From contig NZ_FNTG01000001.1 in assembly GCF_900104795.1 (NCBI RefSeq), positions 3,534,001 to 3,598,000 of the forward strand: a DNA stretch of 64,000 nucleotides, read 5' to 3'. Below the pieces are notes generated by a model, which saw only the letters and a list, made by a program, of their open reading frames with translations, did not search any database and had not been told where the DNA came from. A program made the translations under genes and the position numbers. Source of the DNA: Burkholderia sp. WP9 (GTDB taxonomy: Bacteria > Pseudomonadota > Gammaproteobacteria > Burkholderiales > Burkholderiaceae). Numbering within the stretch: the first letter of the stretch is position 1; each line of letters starts with the position of its first letter. Positions 1-8,627 of the stretch are shown here, one piece after another.

Positions 1-1167
1 GGCAAGTTCGTGCGGCCGGCCGTCGTGACGCTCGCGAGTTGCAGCAGCGGCGCGGTCGGCGACGTGACGGGCGTCGGTGCGAGCATCGGACACGCGTTGC
101 ATGAGGCGGGCATTCCGCTCGTGATCGCAAGCCAGTATCCGCTGACCTTCGGCGGTTCGGTGATGCTCGTGCAGGATCTTTATCAAGGCCTGCTGTGGGG
201 CGAGGACCCGCGCAAGCTGCTGGTCGGCCTGCGCCGGCGGATGCACTCCTGCTTCAAGGATCAGCACGACTGGGCGAGCATCGTCGCGTACGCATCGCTG
301 CCGCCGAACTTCGATGATCAACTGGCCGACGCGAGCATCCAGCAGGCCATGAGCAGCATCAACAATGCGTTGCGTGTGTCCGATCGTGTCATGGTGGCGT
401 TTTCCGATTTGGAATCCGGCTCCAGCGATCGCCACCAGATGCTCGACGACGACAAGCGCAAGGAGATGCTCGGGCACGTGCAGAAAAAAGTCGCCTACGC
501 CAAGGAGCGGCTCGAAGCGGCGAATGACGCGTACCCGGCTCACAGGGCGAGAATCCTGGCGCAGCTCGCGAGCACCGAGAAGCGCGAGGCGCAGATGCTC
601 TACCACTCGCTCAAGTTCGGTTCCCGCACGACGAAGAGAGCCGGCAAGGAGGTGCTGGACAAACTGGAGCGCTCGCGAGCCTGGTACTGGCAAGCCTATC
701 TGCTGAACCGGTCGCACCCTTGGGAACTGGTGCAATATGTATCGCTCACGTTATTTCTGCGGACTCTGGGTCGCCTGCCGCTCCCGGACTGGGCGGAGTC
801 CAAGGTCAGGCCCTTGTGGATCACAGCGGACGCGCAATCGCGGAACGACGCGGAGAACGGTTCCGTGCAGGATCGCGCGTGGGCTCACGGCAACATCGCG
901 GAACTGAGCCTGATCGAACCCTGGCTGCATGATACTCCTCACGAACCTGGCACACCGACTATAGACAAGGCGGTACAGGCTTGCCGCAGTCTGGTCGAAC
1001 TGGCGGGCGCATCATCGTTTCACGTGTATTCCACGCGACGCCAGATCCTTCGCTATCTCGAATGGTTCGGCCCGATGGTGGGCAAAGAATGGCCAGGACT
1101 GGAAGACCTCGCGAAGCAGATGCTCACTGTGTTGCCGGTCGGCGAGGAGCCCGAATGGAACTATTGA
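1..1167 (+). CDS. CHAT-domain protease, C-terminal part (5' end outside window)
   Basis: The reading frame is open at base 1, so this is the 3' part of a longer gene. The first ~80 residues fit the end of a CHAT (caspase-like) peptidase domain: the catalytic-Cys block ASCSSG, then the helix-strand pattern around GVGASIGHALHEAGIPLVIA and the LLWGEDPRKLL region. The catalytic His would lie upstream, outside the window. The remaining ~300 residues are helical and resemble no domain I can name. CHAT proteases are typically triggered executioners in bacterial conflict systems. The gene precedes a SLOG-like and a TRAFs-binding gene on the same strand with short gaps, suggesting one operon. CHAT assignment is good; the specific role is inference. 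Confidence 0.7.
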   Translation, partial: GKFVRPAVVTLASCSSGAVGDVTGVGASIGHALHEAGIPLVIASQYPLTFGGSVMLVQDLYQGLLWGEDPRKLLVGLRRRMHSCFKDQHDWASIVAYASLPPNFDDQLADASIQQAMSSINNALRVSDRVMVAFSDLESGSSDRHQMLDDDKRKEMLGHVQKKVAYAKERLEAANDAYPAHRARILAQLASTEKREAQMLYHSLKFGSRTTKRAGKEVLDKLERSRAWYWQAYLLNRSHPWELVQYVSLTLFLRTLGRLPLPDWAESKVRPLWITADAQSRNDAENGSVQDRAWAHGNIAELSLIEPWLHDTPHEPGTPTIDKAVQACRSLVELAGASSFHVYSTRRQILRYLEWFGPMVGKEWPGLEDLAKQMLTVLPVGEEPEWNY

Positions 1168-1218
1168 GGCTGGCTCGTATCGCACGCCATTCCACGCTCA
1201 TCGACAAGGATTTGAAAC

Positions 1219-1803
1219 GTGCCTGAAAACTTTGTGCCGAAGCGCGTCTTTCTCTTCAGCGGACACATGATCGATCGTCCCGACCGTCTGCAACCGCGCT
1301 TCCCGCCGGAGCGTGAAGCCGCGGTGACGGCGGACATCGCCGCGCGGCTCACGAGTCAGCAAGCGGGCATTGACGACCTCGCCATCTGCGGCGGCGCGTG
1401 CGGCGGCGATCTGATCTTCGCGGAACTGATGCTTGGTTACGGTGCGCATCTCGATCTCTATCTGCCGTTCGAGCCGGAGGTGTTCGTGAAGGAGTCCGTC
1501 GACTTCGCGGGCTCGGACTGGCGCAAGCGCTTCGATGCCGTTCGCGCGCACGAGCGGGCGGGCACCTTCGTCCTCGCGGGGCCGCGGACCGACGAAGAGC
1601 GTCAGGCGTCGCCCTACGAGCGCGATAACCTGTGGATGCTCCAGCGCGCGCTGGCGTGCGGGGCACTGAAAGTGCATTTCCTTTGCGTATGGGACGGCCA
1701 GGCGGGCGACGGCCCCGGCGGCGCGGGCCATATGTACGAAGCGGTCAAGGCGGCTGGCGGCGAGGCGCAAGCACCTATCCATCCACTCGGATCGACACAG
1801 TGA
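1219..1803 (+). CDS. SLOG-like nucleotide-binding protein
   Basis: A 194-residue protein starting at GTG, with AAGGA about 8 bases upstream. It has an N-terminal FLFSGHMID strand-loop, a glycine-rich GGACGGDLIF turn, and then LDLYLPFEPEVF. This is the Rossmann-like layout of SLOG/LOG-type proteins, which bind nucleotide-derived ligands. No membrane segment or signal peptide is visible. It sits 51 bases after the CHAT gene and 7 bases before the TRAFs-binding gene, so co-expression is likely. In nucleotide-centred immunity systems SLOG domains are proposed sensors or processors of nucleotide signals; that role here is inference. The family call rests on motif resemblance only. Confidence 0.5.
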   Translation: MPENFVPKRVFLFSGHMIDRPDRLQPRFPPEREAAVTADIAARLTSQQAGIDDLAICGGACGGDLIFAELMLGYGAHLDLYLPFEPEVFVKESVDFAGSDWRKRFDAVRAHERAGTFVLAGPRTDEERQASPYERDNLWMLQRALACGALKVHFLCVWDGQAGDGPGGAGHMYEAVKAAGGEAQAPIHPLGSTQ

Positions 1804-1810
1804 GGCAGTC

Positions 1811-3178
1811 ATGCCGAAACCACTTTGCTTCGTCATCATGCCGTACGGCCGCAAGCCGACGCAGGCCGATCGCGCGCGGGGCCCGGGCGAGATCAACTTC
1901 AACGCATTGTGGGACCGTGCTTACGTGCCGGTGATCGAGGCGCTGGGCTACGAGGCCGTGCGCGCGGATCAGGACACCGGCTCGATGATCATCACGCAGA
2001 TGCTCGAGCGCATCTACTACGCGGATCTCGTGCTCGCCGACATGACCATCCCGAACGGGAACGTCTACTACGAGGTTGGCATCCGGCATGCGTCCAAAGA
2101 GACGGGCTGCGTGATGCTCGCGGCGGACTGGTCGCAGCCGCTGTTCGACGTGGCGCAGATGCGCACGGTCCGCTATCCGCTTCTGAACGGCGATATCGAC
2201 GAAGCCACCGCGCAGGTCATTCGGGAACGCATCACGTCCGGCATCAGCGCGCTCACGGATGGCAAGTCGCCGATGTTCATGGCAGTCAAGGGCTTCCCGA
2301 GCGACCCGGATCCCGCCCTCGCATCGACGATGAAGCAGCGCATGATGGACCTCGCCCTATTTCAGTCGGCCGTGCGAAATGTCCGTCTGCTGCCCGAGAA
2401 ACAGCGCATGGCGGCGGCGCAGGAGCTCGTGAAGCGGCACGGAGTGCCGCCCCTGATGGCGAGCGTCGTGTTTGCGTTGCTGCTGCTGCTGCGGGATTCG
2501 ATCGACGACCCGGCCGACTGGAGCAAGCTGCTCGCCTTCATCGACTCGCTGCCAAAGGAATTCCGCGATAAGCCCGAAGTGCAGACCCAGCGCGCGTTCG
2601 CCGTCTCGGAGACGGGCGACGTGCAAGGTGCGATCAACCAGTTGACGGCCTTGCTGGAAATAGCCGGGCCTTCGGCGGAACGACTCGGCTTGCTGGGCGG
2701 GCGGTACAAGCGGCTGTACCAGAAAGCCGTCGACCCACGAGAGCAGTCGAGATTGCTCGACCAGGCGATCGACTGCTACGAACGCGGCATGGATCTCGAC
2801 CTCAACCAATACTACTGCTCGTCGAATCTCGCGCGTCTGTACCGCAAGCGCAATCGCGGCGACGACCAGAAGCGGGCTCATGTCGCATCGGCGCTCGCGA
2901 GTGCCGGCTGCGACCGTGCGTTCCGGCGCGGCATCACCGACGAATGGTTGCGACCGACCTGGCTCGCCCTTGCCTTCGACGATGCTAACGCCGATCTCGC
3001 GGAAGATCTCGCCGAAAAGGTCGCCAGGGAAGACGTGCCGCGCTGGAAAATCAAGAGCGTGCTGATGGATCTGCGCTTGAGCACGCGGTTGGTTACGGAC
3101 AAGGCGCAACGCGCGCGGCTCGCTGTGGTGGCAGACTGGTTGGCCGAGCAATCCGGTCTCAAAAGCGGTGAACCATGA
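1811..3178 (+). CDS. TRAFs-binding domain protein with N-terminal TIR/deoxyribosyltransferase-like domain
   Basis: A 455-residue protein; ATG start with GAGG upstream. Residues 1-140 begin with LCFVIMPYG and continue through YYADLVLADMT and NVYYEVGIRHA, the pattern of the small alpha/beta domains related to nucleoside deoxyribosyltransferase and TIR folds. Residues ~170-450 are helical repeats with ERLGLLGGRYKRLY and AIDCYERGMDLD, matching the domain annotated as TRAFs-binding (DUF4071). Such proteins often accompany CHAT, SLOG and TIR genes in bacteria, exactly the neighbours found here. A predicted role as adaptor or sensor linking a nucleotide-type signal to the CHAT protease is inference. 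Domain boundaries are approximate. Confidence 0.7.
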   Translation: MPKPLCFVIMPYGRKPTQADRARGPGEINFNALWDRAYVPVIEALGYEAVRADQDTGSMIITQMLERIYYADLVLADMTIPNGNVYYEVGIRHASKETGCVMLAADWSQPLFDVAQMRTVRYPLLNGDIDEATAQVIRERITSGISALTDGKSPMFMAVKGFPSDPDPALASTMKQRMMDLALFQSAVRNVRLLPEKQRMAAAQELVKRHGVPPLMASVVFALLLLLRDSIDDPADWSKLLAFIDSLPKEFRDKPEVQTQRAFAVSETGDVQGAINQLTALLEIAGPSAERLGLLGGRYKRLYQKAVDPREQSRLLDQAIDCYERGMDLDLNQYYCSSNLARLYRKRNRGDDQKRAHVASALASAGCDRAFRRGITDEWLRPTWLALAFDDANADLAEDLAEKVAREDVPRWKIKSVLMDLRLSTRLVTDKAQRARLAVVADWLAEQSGLKSGEP

Positions 3179-3241
3179 TGCGCTCGTGGCGCCAAGGCGT
3201 CCGCCCGGCGGCCGGGTCGTCAAGCCCGTGGGGAAACAGGT

Positions 3242-3310
3242 ATGCGTTCAATATTCGTCAGTTACCGCCGGGACGATGCCGAGGGTCAGGCCGGCCGTTT
3301 TGTGGGGAGA
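3242..3310 (+). pseudogene. Start of a TIR-domain gene, truncated after ~21 codons
   Basis: The ATG at 3242 has GGGGAAACAGGT just upstream and encodes MRSIFVSYRRDDAEGQAGRF, the first strand and loop of a bacterial TIR domain. The similarity then stops abruptly and the frame runs into the next gene, which has its own ribosome-binding site and ATG at 3317. This looks like a TIR gene that belonged to the upstream operon and lost the rest of its sequence by deletion. Read-through would give a fused product, so a functional fusion cannot be excluded. Confidence 0.5.
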
Positions 3311-3316
3311 CCTAGT

Positions 3317-4162
3317 ATGACTCAGCATTTCATTCACTACATACCGAGGCGCATCGGCGCCTCCCTGCCCCAAAAAAACGAGGACCTCTGGTTCGCAACA
3401 TCGCAGGATCTTGGGGCCGGATTCAGAACGCCCGAGTTTCACACCACACGCTCGAAAAAAGGTGCTGCAATGCGCGTGCGCAAAGGCGATGTCATCTGGA
3501 TCGTTGGACAACTGTTCTCGCCTTGGGGCATGCTGCCTCCCGGCGTCGACGCGATGATCCGCGTCCGCGACATCGTGCATGGAAGCAATGGAAGCATCAA
3601 GTTCATCGCGAGTAAGTCATCGAAGTGGCTGCCACTGGCAAACGCCACAGGCGTGCTACGCAGGCTGCGGACCATCACGATTGACGGACGCGGCCGCGCG
3701 CTGCTCGGCGCCAGTTATGAACCCGATGCGGCCGTTGGCCGGTATCTGCAGAGCATGCGTCATCTGGAGTCTGGCGAACCACTCGTCAAATGGACAGAGC
3801 GGCTCGCGTCGCGGCCGCTGAGTTTCATCAGCTATCGGCTTTGCGATGGAACGGAACGGGCGTTCTACACGGCATCGCGGCTAATAAGGAGAGGACAGAC
3901 TGTGTTCTGGGATAGGTGGTGTCTTCCGAGACGGCTTGCCGAAAGACGTGAATTCGTATCGAACGCAGCGCTCGACCGCTACCTGATGCAATCGCTACGA
4001 AATTCTCAATCGGTGTGGGGTGTCGAGTCGCCTGCGTACCACGAACCCACAAGCTATGCGGCTAGGGAATATACCGCGGCGCGCGCGCTCGGCATCTATC
4101 GTCGGGTGCCGTTTCGACAGGAGAAGACATGTGGCCCACGATGTTTTCCAACCAGACAATGA
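3317..4162 (+). CDS. Protein with C-terminal TIR-like domain
   Basis: I place the start at ATG 3317 because GGGGAG lies 8 bases upstream and the in-frame sequence before it is a truncated TIR start. The protein is 281 residues. The N-terminal ~165 residues (from MTQHFIHYIPRRIGASL) have no family I recognise. From about residue 170 the sequence LSFISYRLCDGTERAFYTA, then RGQTVFWDRWCLPRRL, SQSVWGVESPAY and SYAAREY follows the strand and helix order of a TIR domain, with a late Glu as TIR NADases have. The last ~10 residues are in a frame that may have shifted near 4128. NADase activity is untested inference. Confidence 0.5.
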   Translation: MTQHFIHYIPRRIGASLPQKNEDLWFATSQDLGAGFRTPEFHTTRSKKGAAMRVRKGDVIWIVGQLFSPWGMLPPGVDAMIRVRDIVHGSNGSIKFIASKSSKWLPLANATGVLRRLRTITIDGRGRALLGASYEPDAAVGRYLQSMRHLESGEPLVKWTERLASRPLSFISYRLCDGTERAFYTASRLIRRGQTVFWDRWCLPRRLAERREFVSNAALDRYLMQSLRNSQSVWGVESPAYHEPTSYAAREYTAARALGIYRRVPFRQEKTCGPRCFPTRQ

Positions 4163-4235
4163 GCGCAATAGGTAGCCATGCCGTGAGGCGCATTGAGGAT
4201 GAAAGGCCCGAGAGGTGATATTGGGTGATCCAGAA

Positions 4236-4520
4236 AGCCGGTGACCGTGATTTCGTGTGCCATACCTTCGCCGCACAGGCCTCGAACTCCGGATCGTGCG
4301 TGACGCCGCGCTCGAGCGTGAGCGCCTCGAACCCCGTGAGCCCGGGCGAACTGCGGTTTGTACTCGAGTCGTCGTCTTCGCGATGCTCAACCAATTCCGT
4401 CTTGCGCTTATGCGCCGAAACCTTGCTCATGCCCGCGACGTAGCGACCATCCAACTCGATGCGAACTTGAACTTCTGTACGAATCGAAAAACTTTGGATT
4501 GGCGATGAACTGGACACCAT
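4236..4520 (-). pseudogene. Contractile tail/eCIS tube protein relic (gp19-like), 3' end lost
   Basis: On the minus strand, starting at ATG 4520, about 95 residues match the phage tail-tube/extracellular contractile injection system tube family (T4 gp19-like): VRIELDGRYVAGMSKVS, TELVEHRE, then GFEALTLERGVTHDPEFEA. Intact members are about 145-150 residues and continue with a conserved KDFRKD region, absent here. After 4236 the frame continues into unrelated sequence. The same strand upstream (4521-4657, starting MNIRIGSVPLGPEKII) is open and could be the tail of the preceding gene of the same cluster. No other tail genes are present, so this is a remnant. Confidence 0.6.
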
Positions 4521-4680
4521 GACTCGCCTCCGTGGGCTGCAGTTGGCTCTATTTTCGGAGCGATGCGCTCAGGCGCCGGTTGCGCATTAATGCGTTCGAT
4601 CTGGGTCACAATAATTTTCTCGGGCCCGAGCGGCACCGAGCCAATCCGAATGTTCACGATGCCGATGTCCGCTCCCTGTT

Positions 4681-4815
4681 GGCGGATTCAACTGGTGGAC
4701 GCAACACACTAAAGACTGCGCAAGCAGTAGGAGTGTTGCAGATGAAACAGCGACGCCGGATTTACTACAGCGAGAAGCAGAAAGCGCTGATGTGCGAACG
4801 TTGGCGGAAGGGACC
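4681..4815 (+). mobile_element. IS30-family relic (left end and transposase start)
   Basis: Begins with GGCGGATTCAACTGG, which is also the terminal inverted repeat of the intact IS30 element at 13239-14689. About 60 bases later, ATG at 4741 encodes MKQRRRIYYSEKQKALM, the usual N-terminus of one IS30 transposase group. The frame becomes meaningless after about 4815. Between there and the STAND gene end at 5013 I see no gene; the stretch contains a short run of ATCAAC repeats near 4850. Confidence 0.6.
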
Positions 4816-5012
4816 GCACATATCGTTCACCTTGCGGCCAGCGACCACAACATCAACATCAACATCAAGAATATTCCGACGCAGGAGTTTGCTTGGTGAC
4901 TGAGCTGCATGAAGCAGTGAGCGGGGAGCGTTCGAGCAGCTGCATCCGCTGCAGACCTGAGGCGACCATATCAAGCACGCATGGTCCTGGTTGGAGGCTT
5001 GCGATGTGACGG

Positions 5013-7193
5013 CTAAGGCTTGAGCGTGATAGCACCCTTGGCGAACCAGAGCTCGTAATGTTGAGCGCGAATATTCTGGGAGGTTGGATAGCGCTCGCTC
5101 AGGTCCACCAGTTCGACCCGAGGCGTGAGCAACAGCGCGTTGATCTCGTCGACGATTTTTCGGCCAGTGCCTTGGCATTCGTCGGTGCGAAAGCATCTCA
5201 GCTCGCTTCGTTGAGATCCGTAGCTCTTGAGCTCGATGCCTGGGACCGCGAGAGACAGTGTCTTGTCGGGATTGCTTTTGAGCCGGCTTTCAAGTCCCTC
5301 TGCCTGAACGCGTTGCGTTTCGTCAGCGATGTGTATGTAGACTCTGGGAGCGAGCGCCGCCGGAGAAGCTTTGCCGGCCTTCTCGGCCAATGCCATCGCC
5401 GCAGCATCGACCCTATCCCTGAGTGCCGGATCGTGCTCGGCGCTGGTGATTTCCTTGATCTGACCGAGTTCGCTTTGCGTGGCCTCATAAAATTGGTTAT
5501 TCAATCCGAGTTGAATTTGAAGTTCTCGCAGAGCCTTCTCCCGGCCCAAGTACTGATAAGTCGATAATGAGACGAGGAGTATGGTCGTTGCCAAACCTCC
5601 GACGAGCAAGTGTTGCACACGGCGCGCCGACTGAAGCTTGACATTCGCGACGCGCGCCTCTTCCGTCTTTTTACGGATTGCCTCCTGTTCGGCCTTCTGA
5701 TGCTCAATCTCTGTGCGGCTTGCCTGGAGGAGCGCCTGAACTCGTTCCCATCCGCCTCCATAGCGGTTGGCCCAATGAGCGTTGCGTGAGGTGATCCACC
5801 GCGTTCGCTCCTCGGTAGCGATCGGCCCGAGCACGTTCGATCGATCCTCCTCGAAGCCCTCCGCCTGAACGAGCAACGCCCGCCAGATAAGACCGTCTCG
5901 GAACTCTCTAAGCGCCCATCCGTTCTCGGGGGTAGCGAGCTTCTTCCAACTGCGGATGAGCGCTTCGTGACTGATGTCGATGAGATCTTTCGGCCCGACG
6001 GCCTCGCTGCCGCTGGGCCGGAGAAACGAAACGTCGTCTGCGCGAAAAACATCGACGATTCTGCGGAGCACATCGATCTCACAATCGATGCTCCTGGCTA
6101 GATCCTCGAGACTTCTCGGCCGGCGAATTGCCGGCATGTCGGCACTGATGTCGGTTAGCTCGCGAAATAAATTTTCAACTAGGCGGACGGCCTTCTCCTG
6201 TCCTGCGGCTTGCTCGGCCTTCTGCATCACTTCGTCGGCGTGATCCGACAACAGACACGACAGACCCTCGGCGCTCTGAAACTGTTCGATGTCTAGGCGC
6301 CAGTGCAACGCATTTTCATCTCCGCTGCCGTTACGAGCGGCCAAAGCCTTGACGCGCGCAAGTTCCCTGCGTTGCATCAACATCAGACCATGCTGGATGA
6401 GCGGCAACTCGTCCTGACTGCCGCCAACGTTCGCAATCAGCCGTGCGGCGAGTTCGCGACTAATTTCTCCACCGTAAAGCGGCGCGGGTTCGCGAATCGC
6501 TCGCAGCAGGTCGCTGCATTCCATACGTGGCACGAGATACTGGATTTCGTTGACGACTTCAGCGAAACCGTTGAAGCGCGCGCATGCGCCGAGGAACTCC
6601 GAACGCATCGTCAAAATCATATAGAGACGCTCTTGCGGATGCCGGTACAGTGCGACCAGCGCCTGTGTAAGCATCTGCGCGTCTCCGACCCCACACCGTT
6701 TCGCGTGTGCGAAGATCTCTTCGAACTGGTCGATGAGAATGCAGAGCCGATCCTGCGGGTCCAGTTGCAGGAGATCGGAGATTCGCCCCGGCGCTTCCTC
6801 GCCGAAGTTAAACGCCCGCAGAAAATCCAGAGCGCGATTGTCGCCTGGGTCAGGACCTCGGAGCGCCGCCAGCGATCGCGCGAGGTTCCAGAGCGGCTCA
6901 TCGCCCGGTGTCGACACACACGTGATCCAGCGAAACATGCCCCGCGCATTTTCCTGTTCGAGCCTCGGTAACACCCCTGCGCGAACGAGCGAGCTTTTGC
7001 CGCATCCCGAATCACCGTGAATGACGAGAAGCCGCTCCTTGAACAAGCGCTTGACCACGGCGTCCGACATCCGCTCGCGGCCGAAGAAGATCGGCCACTC
7101 AGTCTTTTCGAATGCCCTGAGACCAGGATACGGCCGCGGCGGCAACTCGACCCGGAACATCGCGTCGAATTCGTCGACGTCGATGGACGTCAT
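5013..7193 (-). CDS. STAND-type P-loop NTPase with membrane segment
   Basis: A 726-residue protein. The start is ATG 7193 because it overlaps the stop of the upstream TIR gene as ATGA, implying coupled translation. Residues ~17-45 carry the PYPGLRAFEKTEWPIFFGRE lead-in of the nSTAND1 group; Walker A is GDSGCGKSSL (~residue 65) and Walker B is CILIDQFEEIF (~residue 150). A helical regulatory region follows, then a coiled-coil stretch near KAEQEAIRKKTEEARVANVK, one membrane helix (LLVGGLATTILLVSL) and a C-terminal domain that starts PRVYIHIADETQRVQAEGLE and resembles SPOR-like ligand-binding modules. STAND proteins oligomerise on sensing a trigger. There is no WD40 or TPR sensor; the C-terminal domain may do that job. 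Confidence 0.75.
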   Translation of the reverse strand: MTSIDVDEFDAMFRVELPPRPYPGLRAFEKTEWPIFFGRERMSDAVVKRLFKERLLVIHGDSGCGKSSLVRAGVLPRLEQENARGMFRWITCVSTPGDEPLWNLARSLAALRGPDPGDNRALDFLRAFNFGEEAPGRISDLLQLDPQDRLCILIDQFEEIFAHAKRCGVGDAQMLTQALVALYRHPQERLYMILTMRSEFLGACARFNGFAEVVNEIQYLVPRMECSDLLRAIREPAPLYGGEISRELAARLIANVGGSQDELPLIQHGLMLMQRRELARVKALAARNGSGDENALHWRLDIEQFQSAEGLSCLLSDHADEVMQKAEQAAGQEKAVRLVENLFRELTDISADMPAIRRPRSLEDLARSIDCEIDVLRRIVDVFRADDVSFLRPSGSEAVGPKDLIDISHEALIRSWKKLATPENGWALREFRDGLIWRALLVQAEGFEEDRSNVLGPIATEERTRWITSRNAHWANRYGGGWERVQALLQASRTEIEHQKAEQEAIRKKTEEARVANVKLQSARRVQHLLVGGLATTILLVSLSTYQYLGREKALRELQIQLGLNNQFYEATQSELGQIKEITSAEHDPALRDRVDAAAMALAEKAGKASPAALAPRVYIHIADETQRVQAEGLESRLKSNPDKTLSLAVPGIELKSYGSQRSELRCFRTDECQGTGRKIVDEINALLLTPRVELVDLSERYPTSQNIRAQHYELWFAKGAITLKP

Positions 7194-8299
7194 GGCGCCG
7201 CCCCAATATCCGTTTTCAATCCTGCCAACCATTGGCGTAGCATCGGAGTCCAGGGCAGGCGAGGGGCGTCAAGCCAGTGTGCCTGCAGCAAGCGGGCATT
7301 CGTTTTCCTGATCGGTGTCGAGATTGACATCCCACCCGTGTTGACCACGCCGCATGGAAGAAGGCGGTTCGTGCGAGCCCGCGCTGATTGCCGATCGTGT
7401 TTGCCCACAAGCACGAGGTCGTGGTCGAGCGTCCGGCCGTTGCCCGTGCCGAGCAACAGTAGCGCATCGCACTCGCTCATGGTTTCGACGCGCTGTTCAC
7501 GGATTTCCTGCCGTTTCTCGGGGTCTTTCTCGGTCGGTTCAGGACTTCCGGGAAGCACAACGAAGCCACTGTCGCCGAGATGGACGCCGGCTTCCTGCCA
7601 CGCGTTCTCTTCTTCTGCGTGGCCATGTAGATAGATAGTCAGGCCGTCCGGCTTGCCGAGTCTCTCAGTTTCCGCCTGCTGCCGCTGTTCGGCCTCGAGC
7701 CGCTCCCTAATTGCAAAGAGCTTCGTCGACAGGTGCCCGGCAATGTGAACAAGCGCCTTGCTGAATTCGCCGTCTGGGTTGCGCATGTCGTGCCATCCGA
7801 ACGGACGAATTGCCGCTAGGTTTCTGCCCTCCACCGGTACATGAAATGGGAAGCCCACCAGTTGCTCCCCTCGCGAATCGACGAGCTCCGGCGGCCATGT
7901 TCGGTCGGTCGGAAATACCCTCACCACGGCGATGCGATCGTGATCCACGCTGACGGGTACCTCGTGATGCTCGCACCACCATTGGCGCTCGTCCTTGCAC
8001 CATTGCGACTCGAGGTAATGGGGCGTCATCAGCACCATCAGTACGGCCGATTTTTGAATGTGTGATCGCAGCCCGTCGGAAAGAGGAACCATCGGATCGA
8101 CGGAGCGGTCGGGCCGATAATCGACATCGAGAAAGTGCTCGTATTGACGCAGACTTGGATGGACGCGCACCTCGCTTTCGAGCTGTTTCGCGAATGCTTC
8201 CGACCAACGCGCGTGCGGCCCCCGGCCATCCTGATTGCCAGAACCATGGCTGTAGCTGATAAAAACGTCGTGAGTGAAAGGCTCGCCTAGGTATGCCAT
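7190..8299 (-). CDS. TIR-domain protein, partner of the STAND NTPase
   Basis: I set the start at ATG 8299: AAAGGG lies just upstream and the TIR domain follows at once (FTHDVFISYSHG). The protein is 369 residues. Residues ~8-150 form the TIR domain, with YLESQWCKDERQWW carrying the position of the usual catalytic Glu. A coiled-coil-like linker (EQRQQAETERLG) leads to a second alpha/beta domain starting GLTIYLHGHAEEE with CDALLLLGTGNG, which resembles another TIR/SLOG-like fold. The stop overlaps the STAND start by 4 bases. A TIR effector run by a STAND sensor is a common immune layout; NAD+ cleavage is expected from the family, not shown. Confidence 0.75.
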   Translation of the reverse strand: MAYLGEPFTHDVFISYSHGSGNQDGRGPHARWSEAFAKQLESEVRVHPSLRQYEHFLDVDYRPDRSVDPMVPLSDGLRSHIQKSAVLMVLMTPHYLESQWCKDERQWWCEHHEVPVSVDHDRIAVVRVFPTDRTWPPELVDSRGEQLVGFPFHVPVEGRNLAAIRPFGWHDMRNPDGEFSKALVHIAGHLSTKLFAIRERLEAEQRQQAETERLGKPDGLTIYLHGHAEEENAWQEAGVHLGDSGFVVLPGSPEPTEKDPEKRQEIREQRVETMSECDALLLLGTGNGRTLDHDLVLVGKHDRQSARARTNRLLPCGVVNTGGMSISTPIRKTNARLLQAHWLDAPRLPWTPMLRQWLAGLKTDIGAAP

Positions 8300-8627
8300 T
8301 TTCCCTTTCCGTTGCAGGTGTTCTGCTGGCCGCAGCGCCGTACTTCGCCATGCAGTCGCGTCGGCCGGTCTGACGGTCGTTGACGGCTCACGAGTCGCCC
8401 TGGTTGGCATGGCGCGCGGAGCGCGAAGGCAAGCTTCGCGTGTGCGCTTCAACCTACTCAATGCTTAGTGTCCCCGACGGCAATTTCAAGGCTTTTGTCA
8501 GATCGAGTGTGTGCTCAATCACGTCGCTCACTTGTCGAGCAGGGGCACCATGACATTCAAATTAGTCGATCCTTATAGGCAACGTCGGCTTAATATCAGT
8601 CTAGAAGAGCCATCCTAGGAGAGTGCA

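Noticed and set aside
1198-1902. 234-codon minus-strand open frame
   Set aside because: Covers the SLOG-like gene in antisense; no family features.
2357-3223. 288-codon minus-strand open frame
   Set aside because: Antisense shadow of the TRAFs-binding gene in high-GC DNA; no start signal or motifs.
4840-4875. Short tandem ATCAAC/ACATCA repeats as a CRISPR or VNTR
   Set aside because: Only four or five 6-base units, no spacers; too short to be an array.
6303-6971. 222-codon plus-strand open frame inside the STAND gene
   Set aside because: Opposite-strand shadow of a well-supported NTPase; composition is that of an antisense frame.
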